Assembly (NCBI RefSeq): GCF_000390185.1
Contig: NZ_AQHR01000085.1
Location: 1 to 64,000 of the forward strand
From: Lunatimonas lonarensis
GTDB lineage: Bacteria > Bacteroidota > Bacteroidia > Cytophagales > Cyclobacteriaceae
DNA length: 64,000 nt
Direction: 5' to 3'
Within the stretch, counting starts at the first letter, position 1, and every line of letters starts with the position of its first letter. Positions 43,298 to 52,943 of this stretch are shown in pieces. Below the pieces are notes generated by a model. That model did no database searches, was not told the origin of the DNA, and worked only from the letters and a program-made list of their open reading frames with translations. The position numbers were made by a program, and so were the translations under genes.

Positions 43298-45508
43298 TTA
43301 GAGGTTCAGCCAGTAATTCAATTTCATCACGACTGCCCGTTGCTTGGAGGCGAATGTTCCCGGAAAATAATTGTCTGTATAGACCATAAATAAATCAGAA
43401 ACAGGTGCATACCTCCATTGGAGGCGGGTGTTGACGTTGATGTTATCTATCTGATTGTTGTATTGGATAAATGTCGTCCAAAAAAGGTCGCGTGTGAATG
43501 TCAGGTCAATTCTGGGACCCAACAAAACCAGATCCGCATCGCGTTGTGGTTCTGGCAGACGGATTCGGCTATAGTTTACGTTCATCGACAGGTTTGCCAG
43601 GTACCCAATCCGCCACTGCAAGGTACCAGAAAAACTCTCCATCGAGCCATTGAAATATTGGCCAACCTGACCAACCCCGCGCAACGAAAACGCATTGATG
43701 GGATTTGTCCGGATATCAAAACCAAGGAATGTTGTACGGTAGGCCGTCCCCTCTGCTAGGGGTTCTCCGCCCATACGGGTGGGGTCAAAGGGGAAAAAGA
43801 GGTAAGTGTATTGATTGTTCAAGGTAAAGGTCATCTCCGCATGGGAATGAAAGCGAACCAGATAAAGGAAACTGTGTAGTTCATCGGTTATTCCCAACCT
43901 TTCATTCCAAAGAATTTCCGTCTTTACTCCCGGCCCATGCCTGTTTATTCTTCCCGAGGCAGGGAAAAACAGGTAGGCCATTTCCGGTGAGATTCGCTGA
44001 AAATCGACGCGTGGCGTGTATCCAACCACAGGGTTGTAGTTTTCCCCAACATAAGAATAGGATAATCCCGCCGCAAAATGGGTATCCAAAAACGCCAGTT
44101 GAGCATGTCCGGTACCGGTATCGCTTAGGTCGCCGTCTTCATACGTTTTGTGGTAAAAAAATTTCCCGCTCCACCTATTATCAGCTGAATACAGATTGTA
44201 GTCCAGGCCAACCAACCGGTTATGGGCACCGTTTTCCATGGCCAAGCCTCCTTTTTGGGTATCCAATGATTCACGGTTCACAACCATTACGCCTACATTG
44301 GATCGACTGAATACCTTTCGCTGAAGTGCCGCCACTGCAAAATTCTTGCCCACAATGCCCCGCAAGGGATCACTGGCTGTCTGCATGTTCATCGTTCCTA
44401 TTCTCCAGTCATCCGTCAACTTCCCACTAAGGCGGGCCCCATAGAGAATTTGGTTTTGGACATTCTGTCCTGTATTCTCATCCCTGTCTACCCCTATCCT
44501 TCTGGAAAAGAAAGGACGAATACGGTCTGTACCAAAATCGGCAAACAAATCTGCGTTTTCCAGAAAAAACTGTCTTCGCTCGGGAAAGAAAATCTCAAAC
44601 CGGTCCAAATTGGTCACCTGTTCGTCCACCTCCACTTGGGAAAAGTCTGGATTAAAGGTTAAGTCCAGGTTCAGTGCAGGGCCAACACCAATCTTTGCAT
44701 CCCCGCCCACTGTAGGTCTAAGGGGGTCGGCAATATTCTCCAGGTTGTTTTGGGATGCACCCATGGCTACATAAGGTATCAATGCTATATTAGCCCCGGA
44801 TTTAGGCAATGCTTCCGGGAAAAAAAGCTTTTGCGTGAAAGCTACGTGCGTTACGTTGAAGTTTTTTGGAATGTGGGTCCAGGTACTTTTCTCTGCATAC
44901 TCACTGTCAATACGGTAAAAATTAACATTCCAGCTTTTAGCCCCTTCTTTGTATCGCAGCGTAGAAAAGGGTATCGCGATCTCGGCTACCCATCGGTCTT
45001 CGTGAATCTTTGCGGCAGAAAGCCATTTATTGTCCCAAGCCAGGTTTAGGTCGGTGGTTTGCAGACCTCCGTTTCCGATCATCGCTTCCCGTTGTACCCC
45101 AAAAGGATTGATGCCAAAGAGGTAAGCATTTGTTCCATCATTGAAGGTATCCATCAGTATACTCAAACCATCGTTTTGGTTGCCACGAAAATCCCGTCTA
45201 AGAGAAGTACTTACATAGTATTCCCGCGGTCCTCGATTGTACATGACTGCTGCTATGTACAAAAACCGGGAATCGTACGCCACTCGGATAAATGTCTTCA
45301 CCGTAGCCAACGAAGTATCACTTGGGAAAAACTGGTGAAAGTCACCTGCCCAACCATCCTGCTCTAGCCAAACAGCCTCATCCAATTCACCGTCTATAAT
45401 GATGGGATGATTGATGGGAACAGCGGTCAGTCCGGAAATATGCTGTCCGTTCGCATGTATGAATGCTAAAAAAACGAGGAAGACAGCCCAACAAAGATGC
45501 TTTTTCAT
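43298..45508 (-). CDS. DUF5916-like outer-membrane protein with N-terminal carbohydrate-binding (CBM9-like) domain
   Basis: A 736-residue exported protein. A signal peptide (LCWAVFLVFLAFIHANG) precedes a CBM9-like domain (about 35-190: HPIIIDGELDEAVW, SRFLYIAAVMY, WVAEIAIPFSTL). The C-terminal two thirds is a predicted barrel-type DUF5916 region with the motif FFPERRQFFLENADLF, FFSRRIG, and alternating aromatic strands to the end (NYWLNL). The family is common in Bacteroidota, and its function is unproven; a role in binding or handling glycans at the outer membrane is suggested by the CBM9-like part. It is convergent with the DUF4136 gene. Confidence 0.85.
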   Translation of the reverse strand: MKKHLCWAVFLVFLAFIHANGQHISGLTAVPINHPIIIDGELDEAVWLEQDGWAGDFHQFFPSDTSLATVKTFIRVAYDSRFLYIAAVMYNRGPREYYVSTSLRRDFRGNQNDGLSILMDTFNDGTNAYLFGINPFGVQREAMIGNGGLQTTDLNLAWDNKWLSAAKIHEDRWVAEIAIPFSTLRYKEGAKSWNVNFYRIDSEYAEKSTWTHIPKNFNVTHVAFTQKLFFPEALPKSGANIALIPYVAMGASQNNLENIADPLRPTVGGDAKIGVGPALNLDLTFNPDFSQVEVDEQVTNLDRFEIFFPERRQFFLENADLFADFGTDRIRPFFSRRIGVDRDENTGQNVQNQILYGARLSGKLTDDWRIGTMNMQTASDPLRGIVGKNFAVAALQRKVFSRSNVGVMVVNRESLDTQKGGLAMENGAHNRLVGLDYNLYSADNRWSGKFFYHKTYEDGDLSDTGTGHAQLAFLDTHFAAGLSYSYVGENYNPVVGYTPRVDFQRISPEMAYLFFPASGRINRHGPGVKTEILWNERLGITDELHSFLYLVRFHSHAEMTFTLNNQYTYLFFPFDPTRMGGEPLAEGTAYRTTFLGFDIRTNPINAFSLRGVGQVGQYFNGSMESFSGTLQWRIGYLANLSMNVNYSRIRLPEPQRDADLVLLGPRIDLTFTRDLFWTTFIQYNNQIDNINVNTRLQWRYAPVSDLFMVYTDNYFPGTFASKQRAVVMKLNYWLNL

Positions 45509-45771
45509 GCTGAAAACTAAACGTGCCGTGAAAGTAAATCAATTGCGCCAAATCAAGCTATCCTTTTACATAATTGGCAAATAAAAAAACAGGAAGTAGG
45601 TCATTTAGCTATTTTCCGGACAAATGCAGTCAATCTTTCAAAAAACCCGATAAGGTATCATTCCCTTTGCTAAAAACTGGTAAATAAACTTAACTTGCGC
45701 TTGGGTTTTTTAGTCATCTCCGACTTATTGCCCACTTCCAAAACAAACGCAAACCCAAGAAACGTGTTAAT

Positions 45772-47448
45772 ATGAAGCATTATGTTATCGGTGTCGATTA
45801 TGGTACCGACTCTGTAAGATCCGTATTGGTAGACACTAAAGACGGCAAAACGCTGGCAAGCGAAGTTTTTTTATATCCCCGATGGCGTGAAGGCAGGTAC
45901 TGCAATCCATCCACCAACCAGTTTCGTCAGCATCCCCTCGATCACTTGGAAGGGTTAACCCAGACGGTAAGAAAGGTTATGGAACAAAGTGGTGTAGATC
46001 CCCGGTCGGTAAAAGCTATGTGTGTGGATACGACGGGGTCTTCTCCCTTGCCGGTCAACGAACAAGGTGTGGCCCTGGCCATGCTACCGGAGTTTTCCTC
46101 CAACCCGAATGCCATGATGGTTTTATGGAAAGATCATACGGCAATTGGAGAAGCGGATGAAATCAATCAGCTGGCCCGGACTTGGGGTGGCGAAGATTTT
46201 ACCAAATACGAAGGCGGGATCTATTCGTCCGAGTGGTTTTGGGCAAAGATTCTCCACATCACCCGGAAAGATCCGGCTGTCGCAAATGCAGCGTATTCAT
46301 GGATGGAGCACTGTGACTACGTGACCGCCACGCTTACCGGTACGGTAGATCCTCTTCAAGCAAAACGAAGCCGATGTGCCGCAGGACACAAAGCACTGTG
46401 GCACGAAAGCTGGGGAGGCTTGCCTGACAAGGCTTTTCTATCCCAACTTCATCCAGGTCTGGCAAGCCTCAAAGACCGTTTGTACACCGATACCTTTACT
46501 TCCGACGAATCAGCCGGAACCCTCTGTAAGGAATGGGCCGATCGCCTTGGGCTTTCCGAAACCACTATTGTGGCTGTGGGAACCTTTGATGCCCATGCGG
46601 GTGCAGTAGGTGGGCAGGTAACTGCCAATACGCTTGTCAAGGTAATGGGTACCTCCACCTGCGATATCATGATTACCTCCTATGAAACCCTTGGAAATAA
46701 ATTGGTAAAGGGTATTTGTGGACAAGTCGACGGTTCCGTGGTTCCCGGAACCATTGGATTGGAAGCTGGGCAGTCCGGATTTGGCGATGTACTCGCATGG
46801 TACAAAAATTTGATCTCCGGCCCGGCTATCCAACTGATACAGGAAAGCAAACACTTAGATAGTTCCCAAAAGGAGCTACTTGTGAGGGAAATTGAAGAAA
46901 AACTACTGGTTAAGCTATCAGAGGAAGCATTGAAAATCCATCCTTCGGAAAGTGCCGTGTTGGCACTTGACTGGATAAACGGTAGGAGAACACCAGACGC
47001 CAACCAACTACTCAAAGGTGCCATCCTTGGCCTGACCATGGGATCTGATGCTGCTAAAGTCTATAAGGCGTTGGTAGATGCCATTTGTTTCGGATCCCGG
47101 AGGATCGTGGACAGGTTCCGGCAAGAGGGCATCGCCATAGATTCGGTAGTGGGGCTGGGCGGAGTGGCCAAGAAATCGGTACTGGTGATGCAGACCATGG
47201 CTGATGTACTCAACATGCCAATCAAAGTGGCTACCTCCGAACAGGCACCCGCACTGGGGGCAGCCATGTATGCAGCGGTTGCCGGAGGAATTTATCCCCA
47301 TGTGCAAGCTGCCATCGACGCGATGGGGAATGGATTCGATAAGACGTACACACCAAACCCCGAGCATGTAGCCGCATATCAACAATCCTATGAAAAATAC
47401 CTTTCGTTTGGCGATTTTATCGAATCGATAACAGGTACCATCTCCTAA
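45772..47448 (+). CDS. araB: Ribulokinase AraB
   Basis: FGGY-family kinase of 558 residues, matching the usual ribulokinase length. Diagnostic motifs are VIGVDYGTDSVRSVLVD, REGRYCNPSTNQFRQHPLD, CVDTTGSSPLPVNEQG, VGTFDAHAGAVGG, and GLGGVAKKSVLVMQTMADVL. It phosphorylates L-ribulose in arabinose catabolism. No araA or araD gene lies beside it, so other steps are encoded elsewhere. A terminator follows at 47458. An inverted repeat (CTTGGGTTT at 45700, AAACCCAAG at 45751) lies in the leader. Confidence 0.95.
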   Translation: MKHYVIGVDYGTDSVRSVLVDTKDGKTLASEVFLYPRWREGRYCNPSTNQFRQHPLDHLEGLTQTVRKVMEQSGVDPRSVKAMCVDTTGSSPLPVNEQGVALAMLPEFSSNPNAMMVLWKDHTAIGEADEINQLARTWGGEDFTKYEGGIYSSEWFWAKILHITRKDPAVANAAYSWMEHCDYVTATLTGTVDPLQAKRSRCAAGHKALWHESWGGLPDKAFLSQLHPGLASLKDRLYTDTFTSDESAGTLCKEWADRLGLSETTIVAVGTFDAHAGAVGGQVTANTLVKVMGTSTCDIMITSYETLGNKLVKGICGQVDGSVVPGTIGLEAGQSGFGDVLAWYKNLISGPAIQLIQESKHLDSSQKELLVREIEEKLLVKLSEEALKIHPSESAVLALDWINGRRTPDANQLLKGAILGLTMGSDAAKVYKALVDAICFGSRRIVDRFRQEGIAIDSVVGLGGVAKKSVLVMQTMADVLNMPIKVATSEQAPALGAAMYAAVAGGIYPHVQAAIDAMGNGFDKTYTPNPEHVAAYQQSYEKYLSFGDFIESITGTIS

Positions 47449-47457
47449 ACCCACTCC

Positions 47458-47488
47458 AAAAGCCGAAGCGAATCAGTCTTCGGCTTTT
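47458..47488 (+). terminator. Terminator after araB
   Basis: AAAAGCCGAAG and CTTCGGCTTTT form a perfect 11-bp stem with a 9-nt loop, followed by GTTTTG. It starts 10 nt after the araB stop. Confidence 0.85.
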
Positions 47489-47771
47489 GTTTTGTAACTA
47501 TCTAATTAGCAGAGTTTAGCCTAACAACAATGCTCAAATGAAGCCAAATTAAAAACCCGAAAATTTTAAATTTATTTTTTCTTGCATAATGGAATGGAAA
47601 TCGCTAACATTATCCGTGATAAGAATTTTATATTTTCACCAAACAAAAGAAACATCATCGAGTTCTACTTTCATTAAGGCTAACCAATGCGGTTTTTCTG
47701 TAACCATGCGTTCTTAAATCCGAAATAGACCACTGCAATTTAATATTTACACGATTTAATCATAAAGATGT
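47489..47771. other. Intergenic region between the araB terminator and the second DUF4136 gene
   Basis: AT-rich stretch with no gene supported. It probably contains the promoter of the gene at 47772; the nearest -7-like string is TATATTTT around 47628, one base off consensus. Confidence 0.35.
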
Positions 47772-48353
47772 ATGAGACACGTAAACTACTTCATCCTGGT
47801 TTCGCTGATTTTCTGTTCAGCCTGCCTATCCCAGCGTGACTTTGTGGCTGAATACGATTACAATTACCGCGGGGCTTTCAAAAAGTATAAAACCTTCGGA
47901 TTTGTAGAAGAGGAAGCCAAGGGTGATAATGCATTGGGAGATATTATTGAAAAGACGATCTCCACTCGGCTTGGATCCCAAGGATTCAGAATGAAAGATA
48001 ACAACCCGGATCTGCTCGTAATTTACAAGCTGTACCAAAGTGAAGTACGATACAGAGGGTACAATCAGCCTGACTTCGATTACTGGCTTAAAAAGCAGGG
48101 AATCGAGCTACTCGAAGATGAAGCAGATAGCGTGGCAAGGGAAAAAATGAGAGAAAATTACAATGCCGTAAAGTATACCCAAAACGATGGAATGTTGGTG
48201 ATTTTGGTCATTGATCACAAGAAGGGAAACACCGTATGGCAGGGTTACACTAATGCGTTTTTTGATTACGATTCGCCTAACATAAATATTGACCTAACGA
48301 GGGCAACCTATAAGGTGATGGATCAATTTAAGATTCTTACCACACAGAACTAA
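47772..48353 (+). CDS. DUF4136-family lipoprotein (2)
   Basis: A 193-residue protein. The N-terminus is hydrophobic and ends in a lipobox-like SACLS motif (LVSLIFCSACLSQ). DUF4136 features are KKYKTFGFVEEEA, LGSQGFRMKDNNPDLLVIYKL-type segment near 75-95, and VIDHKKGNTVWQGYTN near the end. It lacks the Gly/Met/Trp-rich insertion of the paralogue at 42685. Function unknown. A terminator follows. Confidence 0.78.
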   Translation: MRHVNYFILVSLIFCSACLSQRDFVAEYDYNYRGAFKKYKTFGFVEEEAKGDNALGDIIEKTISTRLGSQGFRMKDNNPDLLVIYKLYQSEVRYRGYNQPDFDYWLKKQGIELLEDEADSVAREKMRENYNAVKYTQNDGMLVILVIDHKKGNTVWQGYTNAFFDYDSPNINIDLTRATYKVMDQFKILTTQN

Positions 48354-48385
48354 GACGAATTTGGTAGGTAGTATCCAAAAATAAG

Positions 48386-48414
48386 AGACTGTCCGAGAAG
48401 GGCAGTCTTTTTTA
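48386..48414 (+). terminator. Terminator after the second DUF4136 gene
   Basis: AGACTGTCC and GGCAGTCT form a stem with one bulged base and a 6-nt loop, followed by a run of T. Confidence 0.8.
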
Positions 48415-48477
48415 TGTTGTCAGTTTTCCGGATATCCACTTTTTTTTCGTTCGATGATTGCTCAACCTTTTTTAACC

Positions 48478-49212
48478 CTATTTGGATGTCTTGTTTCTTA
48501 CATAAATCAGCTTATTGTTACTTTTAGGGTGCACCCGCTCCTTGACTTCAAACTTCGCAATAGAGGTAATCAAAGGGGTCAGCTTCTGAAATCCATAGTT
48601 TCTGGCGTCAAAGTTCGGTTGCTTTTTCTGTATTAGGTTTCCCACATCACCTAAAAATGCCCATCCGTCGTCGTCTCCTAGGTCAGATATACTGGACGAA
48701 ATCAACCGAAGCAGGTTTGGAGTAATCTGCTCGTATTGCTTCACTTCTTTTTCTTTACTCTTGGTATCTTCTGAATCAGCAGCCAAAATCTCCAGGTAAA
48801 TGAACTTATCACAGGCCACAATAAAGGGTTCGGGTGTCTTTTTCTCACCAAGACCTATTACCAGCATTCCTGCTTCCCGAAGTCTAGTGGCCAATTTGGT
48901 AAAGTCACTGTCACTGGAAACCAAACAAAAACCGTCCACCTTTTCGGAATACAAAATATCCATGGCATCAATGATCATCGCAGAATCGGTAGCGTTCTTT
49001 CCACTGGTATAGCTATATTGTTGGATGGGGTTTATGGCATTTTCCAACAAAACCGATTTCCACTTTCCCAACTGAGGTTTGGTCCAATCTCCATAGATTC
49101 GCTTGATCGTGGGGTTACCGTACTTGGCTATTTCTTCCATCATTTCCTTCACCTGTCCCGAGGGCACATTATCGGCATCGATGAGTACAGCGAGTTTTTT
49201 ATCTGGATGCAT
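48478..49212 (-). CDS. NYN-domain (LabA-like) PIN-fold nuclease with C-terminal OST-HTH/LOTUS domain
   Basis: A 244-residue protein. The NYN domain occupies about 1-140, with the acidic residues expected of a PIN-like nuclease: AVLIDADNVP near the N-terminus, KNATDSAMIIDAMDIL in the middle, and CLVSSDSDFTKLATRLREAG. A linker rich in Lys and Glu leads to an OST-HTH/LOTUS domain (about 160-235, LLRLISSSISDLGDDDGWAFLGDVG is within it), an RNA-binding or protein-binding winged helix. An RNA-processing role is inferred from the domains. The gene is read alone, and a possible promoter (TACCTTCG at 49242-49249 with TTG at 49267-49269, minus strand) lies upstream. Confidence 0.88.
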   Translation of the reverse strand: MHPDKKLAVLIDADNVPSGQVKEMMEEIAKYGNPTIKRIYGDWTKPQLGKWKSVLLENAINPIQQYSYTSGKNATDSAMIIDAMDILYSEKVDGFCLVSSDSDFTKLATRLREAGMLVIGLGEKKTPEPFIVACDKFIYLEILAADSEDTKSKEKEVKQYEQITPNLLRLISSSISDLGDDDGWAFLGDVGNLIQKKQPNFDARNYGFQKLTPLITSIAKFEVKERVHPKSNNKLIYVRNKTSK

Positions 49213-49241
49213 CTGCTTTCTGTTTTAAGGATTGCGTGGCA

Positions 49242-49269
49242 CGAAGGTACAAAAAAATGGGTAGCACAA
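49242..49269 (-). promoter_or_regulatory. Candidate promoter of the NYN/LOTUS gene
   Basis: The minus strand shows TTG, then 17 nt, then TACCTTCG, seven of eight matches to TAnnTTTG, 30 nt before the start codon. Spacing fits the Bacteroidota -33/-7 layout. Confidence 0.35.
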
Positions 49270-49345
49270 CCGGCTTACATGAACCAATCATCTACTCTGC
49301 CTCTTTCAAACAGGAATAACCTGTTTTAGCTGCAAGACACCCGCA

Positions 49346-49380
49346 CCATTCCTATACGCCTTTGGCGGACTCGATTTCAT
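49346..49380 (+). repeat. Dispersed intergenic 35-nt motif, copy B
   Basis: CCATTCCTATACGCCTTTGG, then 5 nt, then TCGATTTCAT. The layout is identical to copy A at 11334. The core matches copy C at 57590 in 17 of 20 positions. It lies in the 309-nt gap between the NYN gene and the hybrid kinase gene, where no gene is supported. Confidence 0.5.
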
Positions 49381-49521
49381 TTGGTATGCTGTTTGTTACC
49401 TACTTACACCGGAAAAGTAAACATTTATTCCAATTACTCCTTCCCTGGGCCTTTTCCGTCCGTTTTATCCTGGCAGGCTATATCGGAGAAGAAGGATTAG
49501 CGAAAGAAAACAGCTAGATAC

Positions 49522-52032
49522 ATGCAAATAGGCACGACAACCAAAGTTTTTGCTGGATTCCTACTGGCCGTCACACTAATCATTGTAGTAGGCATTACCA
49601 CGTTTTTCAGTGTAAAAAACCTCTTGGACTCAGTGGATACGCTTTCCATGCCCAACGAACGTCTCAATGCCTACAACCGACTTTTGGCCGACATTTACCG
49701 ACTTGATCAACTTACCGACCTCGACACATCCAACACAGACAGCATTACCATAGCAGGCCAAATAGAACAGCAGCTCAGGTTATTGGAACAAAAGTCAAAT
49801 GATCCAATTGAAATCTATAAACTGAATGCCATTTGGTACAATATAGAAGAGCTGATTGAAGTACAGGGCAACCTAACGGACGTAAAACTCCGAATCACCA
49901 ATCGCGATTTTAGCAAAGAAGCTCTCGATAACATCGAACGAAAGATAAGAAGGCAGGAAGAACGTAGAGTATTGGAAAACCTCGATCGATTAAGCACAAG
50001 GATCGGGCCCTCCCGTGAACTGAACGAAACCAGAAATCGGAATTCGGATGCAGCTGAAAGCGGCGATGAGATTCGGACTGAACCAGAAATGGTCTCAGAT
50101 GAAATGGAAAGGGTCATCGACTACCTTACTTCAAACCTTGAAACAGAAGGCATTTCATCAGCAGCACAACGAAATCTCGCTGACTCCGTACTCCTTGCTT
50201 TACGGGAATATATGCTGGAAATCACCAGCGAAGAAAGGTTTCTAAGGGCCAGGCTGGCCAATCTAGAGCATCAGCTGTTAAGGAAAAACCGAGAGTTGGT
50301 CAGCTACATTCAAGAAATAATCACCTCCCTTCAATACGAAGCAACAAGGCAGGGAAGATCCGAAAACGAAAATGCCTATCAATTAGCCTACCGATTATCC
50401 ATTTTTCTTTCCGGTTTGATCATCCTTGGGGTGATAGGTTCCTCGGCATTTATTTTCACGATCACCAGGGAGATCAAAAAATCCGAGAGGTACAATGCCA
50501 AACTGGAAGAGGCGAAGCTAAAATCCGAAAAGCTGGCAACAGCCAAACAGGAATTCCTTGCCAACATGAGCCATGAAATACGTAATCCGCTACATGTCAT
50601 ACAAGGATACCAGGAAGCTTTGGCAAAGACGCCCATGACAGCTGACCAACAGGAGTTTCTGAATCTTTCCAGTACAGCTACCGAAACCCTTTTAGGGGTG
50701 GTTAACGATATTCTTGATTTCTCTAAACTCGAGGCAGGTAAAATCCCGATCGAGCAAAAGCCATTTGATCCCAATCGATTGTTTGAGCAGTCCAAAGTGT
50801 TGTTTGAAAAAAACGCAAAAGACAAAGGGATCACGCTGACCTTGCATACTGACTTTCCGGACAATAAATGGATGATAGGTGACGTGCTCCGCATCTCCCA
50901 GATCATGAATAACCTGGTCTCCAATGCCATAAAATTTACAGAGCAGGGTGATGTTTACATATCTGCCACCTATGCAGAAAACAAAGGTCTATGCATTGTG
51001 GTCAAAGATAGCGGCATAGGCATGGCAGCAGAAGTCAAGGAACGGATTTTCACGGCATTTGACCAAGGAGATACTACCATCACCCGGAGATTTGGCGGTA
51101 CTGGACTGGGGCTTTCCATTGTCAATAAATTGACCATTCTAATGAATGGCCAGATACATGTTGATTCCGATGTTGGTAAAGGAACGACCTTTACGATCAA
51201 GCTGCCAACGGCGTTGACCGAACCACTAAGGGCTGAACCCGTCCCGGAGACGAACACGGTTTCGCTGGACGGACTATGCATACTGTTGGTCGACGATGAC
51301 AGCGTGGTCCTTAAGTACACCAAGATGTTGCTGACAGCACTTGGTGCTGATGTACTTGCTTTCAGCGGTGGAGTTGAATGGAAGAAACGGTTCAATTGGG
51401 AAAGTTTTGATTTTGCTCTCCTAGATCTCCAAATGCCGGAAATTAGCGGGTTTGACATTCTGGAGATACTCAGAAATAGGGTCAGTACGAAGCATAAACC
51501 TGTTTTGGCCCTCACTGCCAATGTATTTGCCAAAGAACAAAATGCTATTTTATCCCGAGGATTTAACGGGATCATCCTGAAACCCTTTAAGGAGGCTGAA
51601 TTACTCGAGAGTTTATCTTGCCATATCCCAATGACGAATGATTTGAAGCAACCATCACATTCCACCGATACAATGAAGAAGCCAGAAAAGCCCTATAATC
51701 TGGAATCCATAGCCAAGTTTGCCATGGGGGACGATGAGTTAATAAAGGAGTTGGTCGTGGATTTTGTCCGTCAGACCAATCATGACTTAGTTCAACTGGC
51801 GACTTGTTTTGAAATAGGAGAATACGACCGGCTACGGGAAATCACCCACCAATTGGCAAGTAGACTCCGCCAATTCGAAATTAAATCGGGAGATACTGCC
51901 AAAGAAGCAGAGCTCATGCTAAAAAATGGACAGCGTGAGGGCCTTGAAGTCCTCATACAGGTTGTTATACGGGATGGAAAAGCAGCCGTGGAGCAGCTTT
52001 CAACTGATTTTGCCTTAACAGTTACCAATTGA
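49522..52032 (+). CDS. Hybrid sensor histidine kinase/response regulator with C-terminal HPt domain
   Basis: A membrane sensor of 836 residues. Two membrane segments (about 10-30 and 293-316) bracket a long, helical periplasmic sensor region. A cytoplasmic coiled coil leads to the HisKA domain with phospho-acceptor H351 (NMSHEIRNP). The ATPase domain has NLVSNAIKFTE, DSGIGM and FGGTGLGLS. A receiver domain follows (ILLVDDD; phospho-acceptor D635 in LLDLQMPE). The HPt domain ends the protein with H776 (ITHQLASRL). This is a complete His-Asp-His relay in one chain, and an external response regulator should receive the phosphate. A single-domain receiver is encoded close by at 52580, in convergent orientation. 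Confidence 0.94.
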   Translation: MQIGTTTKVFAGFLLAVTLIIVVGITTFFSVKNLLDSVDTLSMPNERLNAYNRLLADIYRLDQLTDLDTSNTDSITIAGQIEQQLRLLEQKSNDPIEIYKLNAIWYNIEELIEVQGNLTDVKLRITNRDFSKEALDNIERKIRRQEERRVLENLDRLSTRIGPSRELNETRNRNSDAAESGDEIRTEPEMVSDEMERVIDYLTSNLETEGISSAAQRNLADSVLLALREYMLEITSEERFLRARLANLEHQLLRKNRELVSYIQEIITSLQYEATRQGRSENENAYQLAYRLSIFLSGLIILGVIGSSAFIFTITREIKKSERYNAKLEEAKLKSEKLATAKQEFLANMSHEIRNPLHVIQGYQEALAKTPMTADQQEFLNLSSTATETLLGVVNDILDFSKLEAGKIPIEQKPFDPNRLFEQSKVLFEKNAKDKGITLTLHTDFPDNKWMIGDVLRISQIMNNLVSNAIKFTEQGDVYISATYAENKGLCIVVKDSGIGMAAEVKERIFTAFDQGDTTITRRFGGTGLGLSIVNKLTILMNGQIHVDSDVGKGTTFTIKLPTALTEPLRAEPVPETNTVSLDGLCILLVDDDSVVLKYTKMLLTALGADVLAFSGGVEWKKRFNWESFDFALLDLQMPEISGFDILEILRNRVSTKHKPVLALTANVFAKEQNAILSRGFNGIILKPFKEAELLESLSCHIPMTNDLKQPSHSTDTMKKPEKPYNLESIAKFAMGDDELIKELVVDFVRQTNHDLVQLATCFEIGEYDRLREITHQLASRLRQFEIKSGDTAKEAELMLKNGQREGLEVLIQVVIRDGKAAVEQLSTDFALTVTN

Positions 52033-52161
52033 GCGTCCGTTGGGGGTAGAAAGCCAAGTCTCCTGCCTATCAAAATTGGAGAATAGAACTTCTCATCGTA
52101 TATCCAGATAATATGCCCATGAGAAAGGTTCTCCCAAAGACGAATTGTCTATAAAAATCCC

Positions 52162-52377
52162 TTATCGAAATACCACTGCATTCGGTTCTGTTGGTTCACG
52201 GACATCAAAAACATCAGCTTCCATAAACTCAAGCTCCTCGGTGCTGCCCAATGACTCCCCGTGCAAGGTCCGCCCGATTTCAACGGACAATTGCGCAAAG
52301 CGACCCCACGAAGTAGCCAGTATCACAATAAATCCCAACGCCAAAAATATGATTATTCCTACCTTCTGCATAGCCAT
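52162..52377 (-). CDS. Possible small membrane protein
   Basis: A 71-residue frame starting at the ATG at 52377. It has one hydrophobic helix (VGIIIFLALGFIVILATSW) and an acidic tail rich in Glu and Asp. It matches no family that I recognise. A longer frame to 52485 exists, but its first 36 residues look non-coding. It lies between the hybrid kinase gene (convergent) and the response regulator gene (same strand, upstream). Confidence 0.45.
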   Translation of the reverse strand: MAMQKVGIIIFLALGFIVILATSWGRFAQLSVEIGRTLHGESLGSTEELEFMEADVFDVREPTEPNAVVFR

Positions 52378-52579
52378 CTTTGATTGTTCATAGGGAATAA
52401 TCCAGAAAGAATGCCAAACCACAAACCGCTCAAAATCGGATAATACAGGAGAAAAAATCTGGTAATTTGGGGTACTTTGCAACACTATGGGGAGGCAGGG
52501 GACAAAATGATTTGGGGAACATTGATTGGTAAAGTCAAATCATACATATTCACCCAATCTACAGTCCAGCTGTTCTCAG

Positions 52580-52942
52580 CTATAATGAGCGTATAGTTTT
52601 CAGCAATTCAGCCGGATCGAGGGGCTTACCAATATATCCGTCAATTCCTGCCTCGTCGGATTCCTTCTTTAACGCTTCATCGGAAAAACGCGTAATCAAG
52701 ATGGATTTGACGCTCGGATACCGTGTTTTTACGGCCGAAAAAACCTCAAGGCCATTGGCATCCGGTAACCGGTAGTCCAATATGGCCAAATCAATTTTGG
52801 TATCTTTGATGATTTGGGAGGCCATTGCGCCACTTTGGGCATCGTAGACGATATAGCCGTTTTTTGAGAGAAAACGGGTCAGCATCTTGCAAAAAACCAC
52901 ATCATCCTCTACAATCAGTATATTTTTTAGGCTGGTTTCCAT
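52580..52942 (-). CDS. Single-domain response regulator (CheY-like receiver)
   Basis: A stand-alone receiver of 120 residues. Acidic pocket residues are in LIVEDD, the phospho-acceptor is D56 (AILDYRLPDANG), the Thr position is in LITRFSDEA, and the conserved Lys is in YIGKPLDP. No output domain is present. The gene begins 1 nt after the stop of the ATP-grasp-like gene, so the two are translationally linked. The HPt of the hybrid kinase at 49522 is a plausible phosphodonor, which is inference from proximity. Confidence 0.92.
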   Translation of the reverse strand: METSLKNILIVEDDVVFCKMLTRFLSKNGYIVYDAQSGAMASQIIKDTKIDLAILDYRLPDANGLEVFSAVKTRYPSVKSILITRFSDEALKKESDEAGIDGYIGKPLDPAELLKTIRSL

Positions 52943-52943
52943 A

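Noticed and set aside
45700-45759. Inverted repeat CTTGGGTTT/AAACCCAAG before araB
   Set aside because: The arms are only 9 bp and 42 nt apart with no other symmetry; not strong enough to call an operator or a riboswitch.
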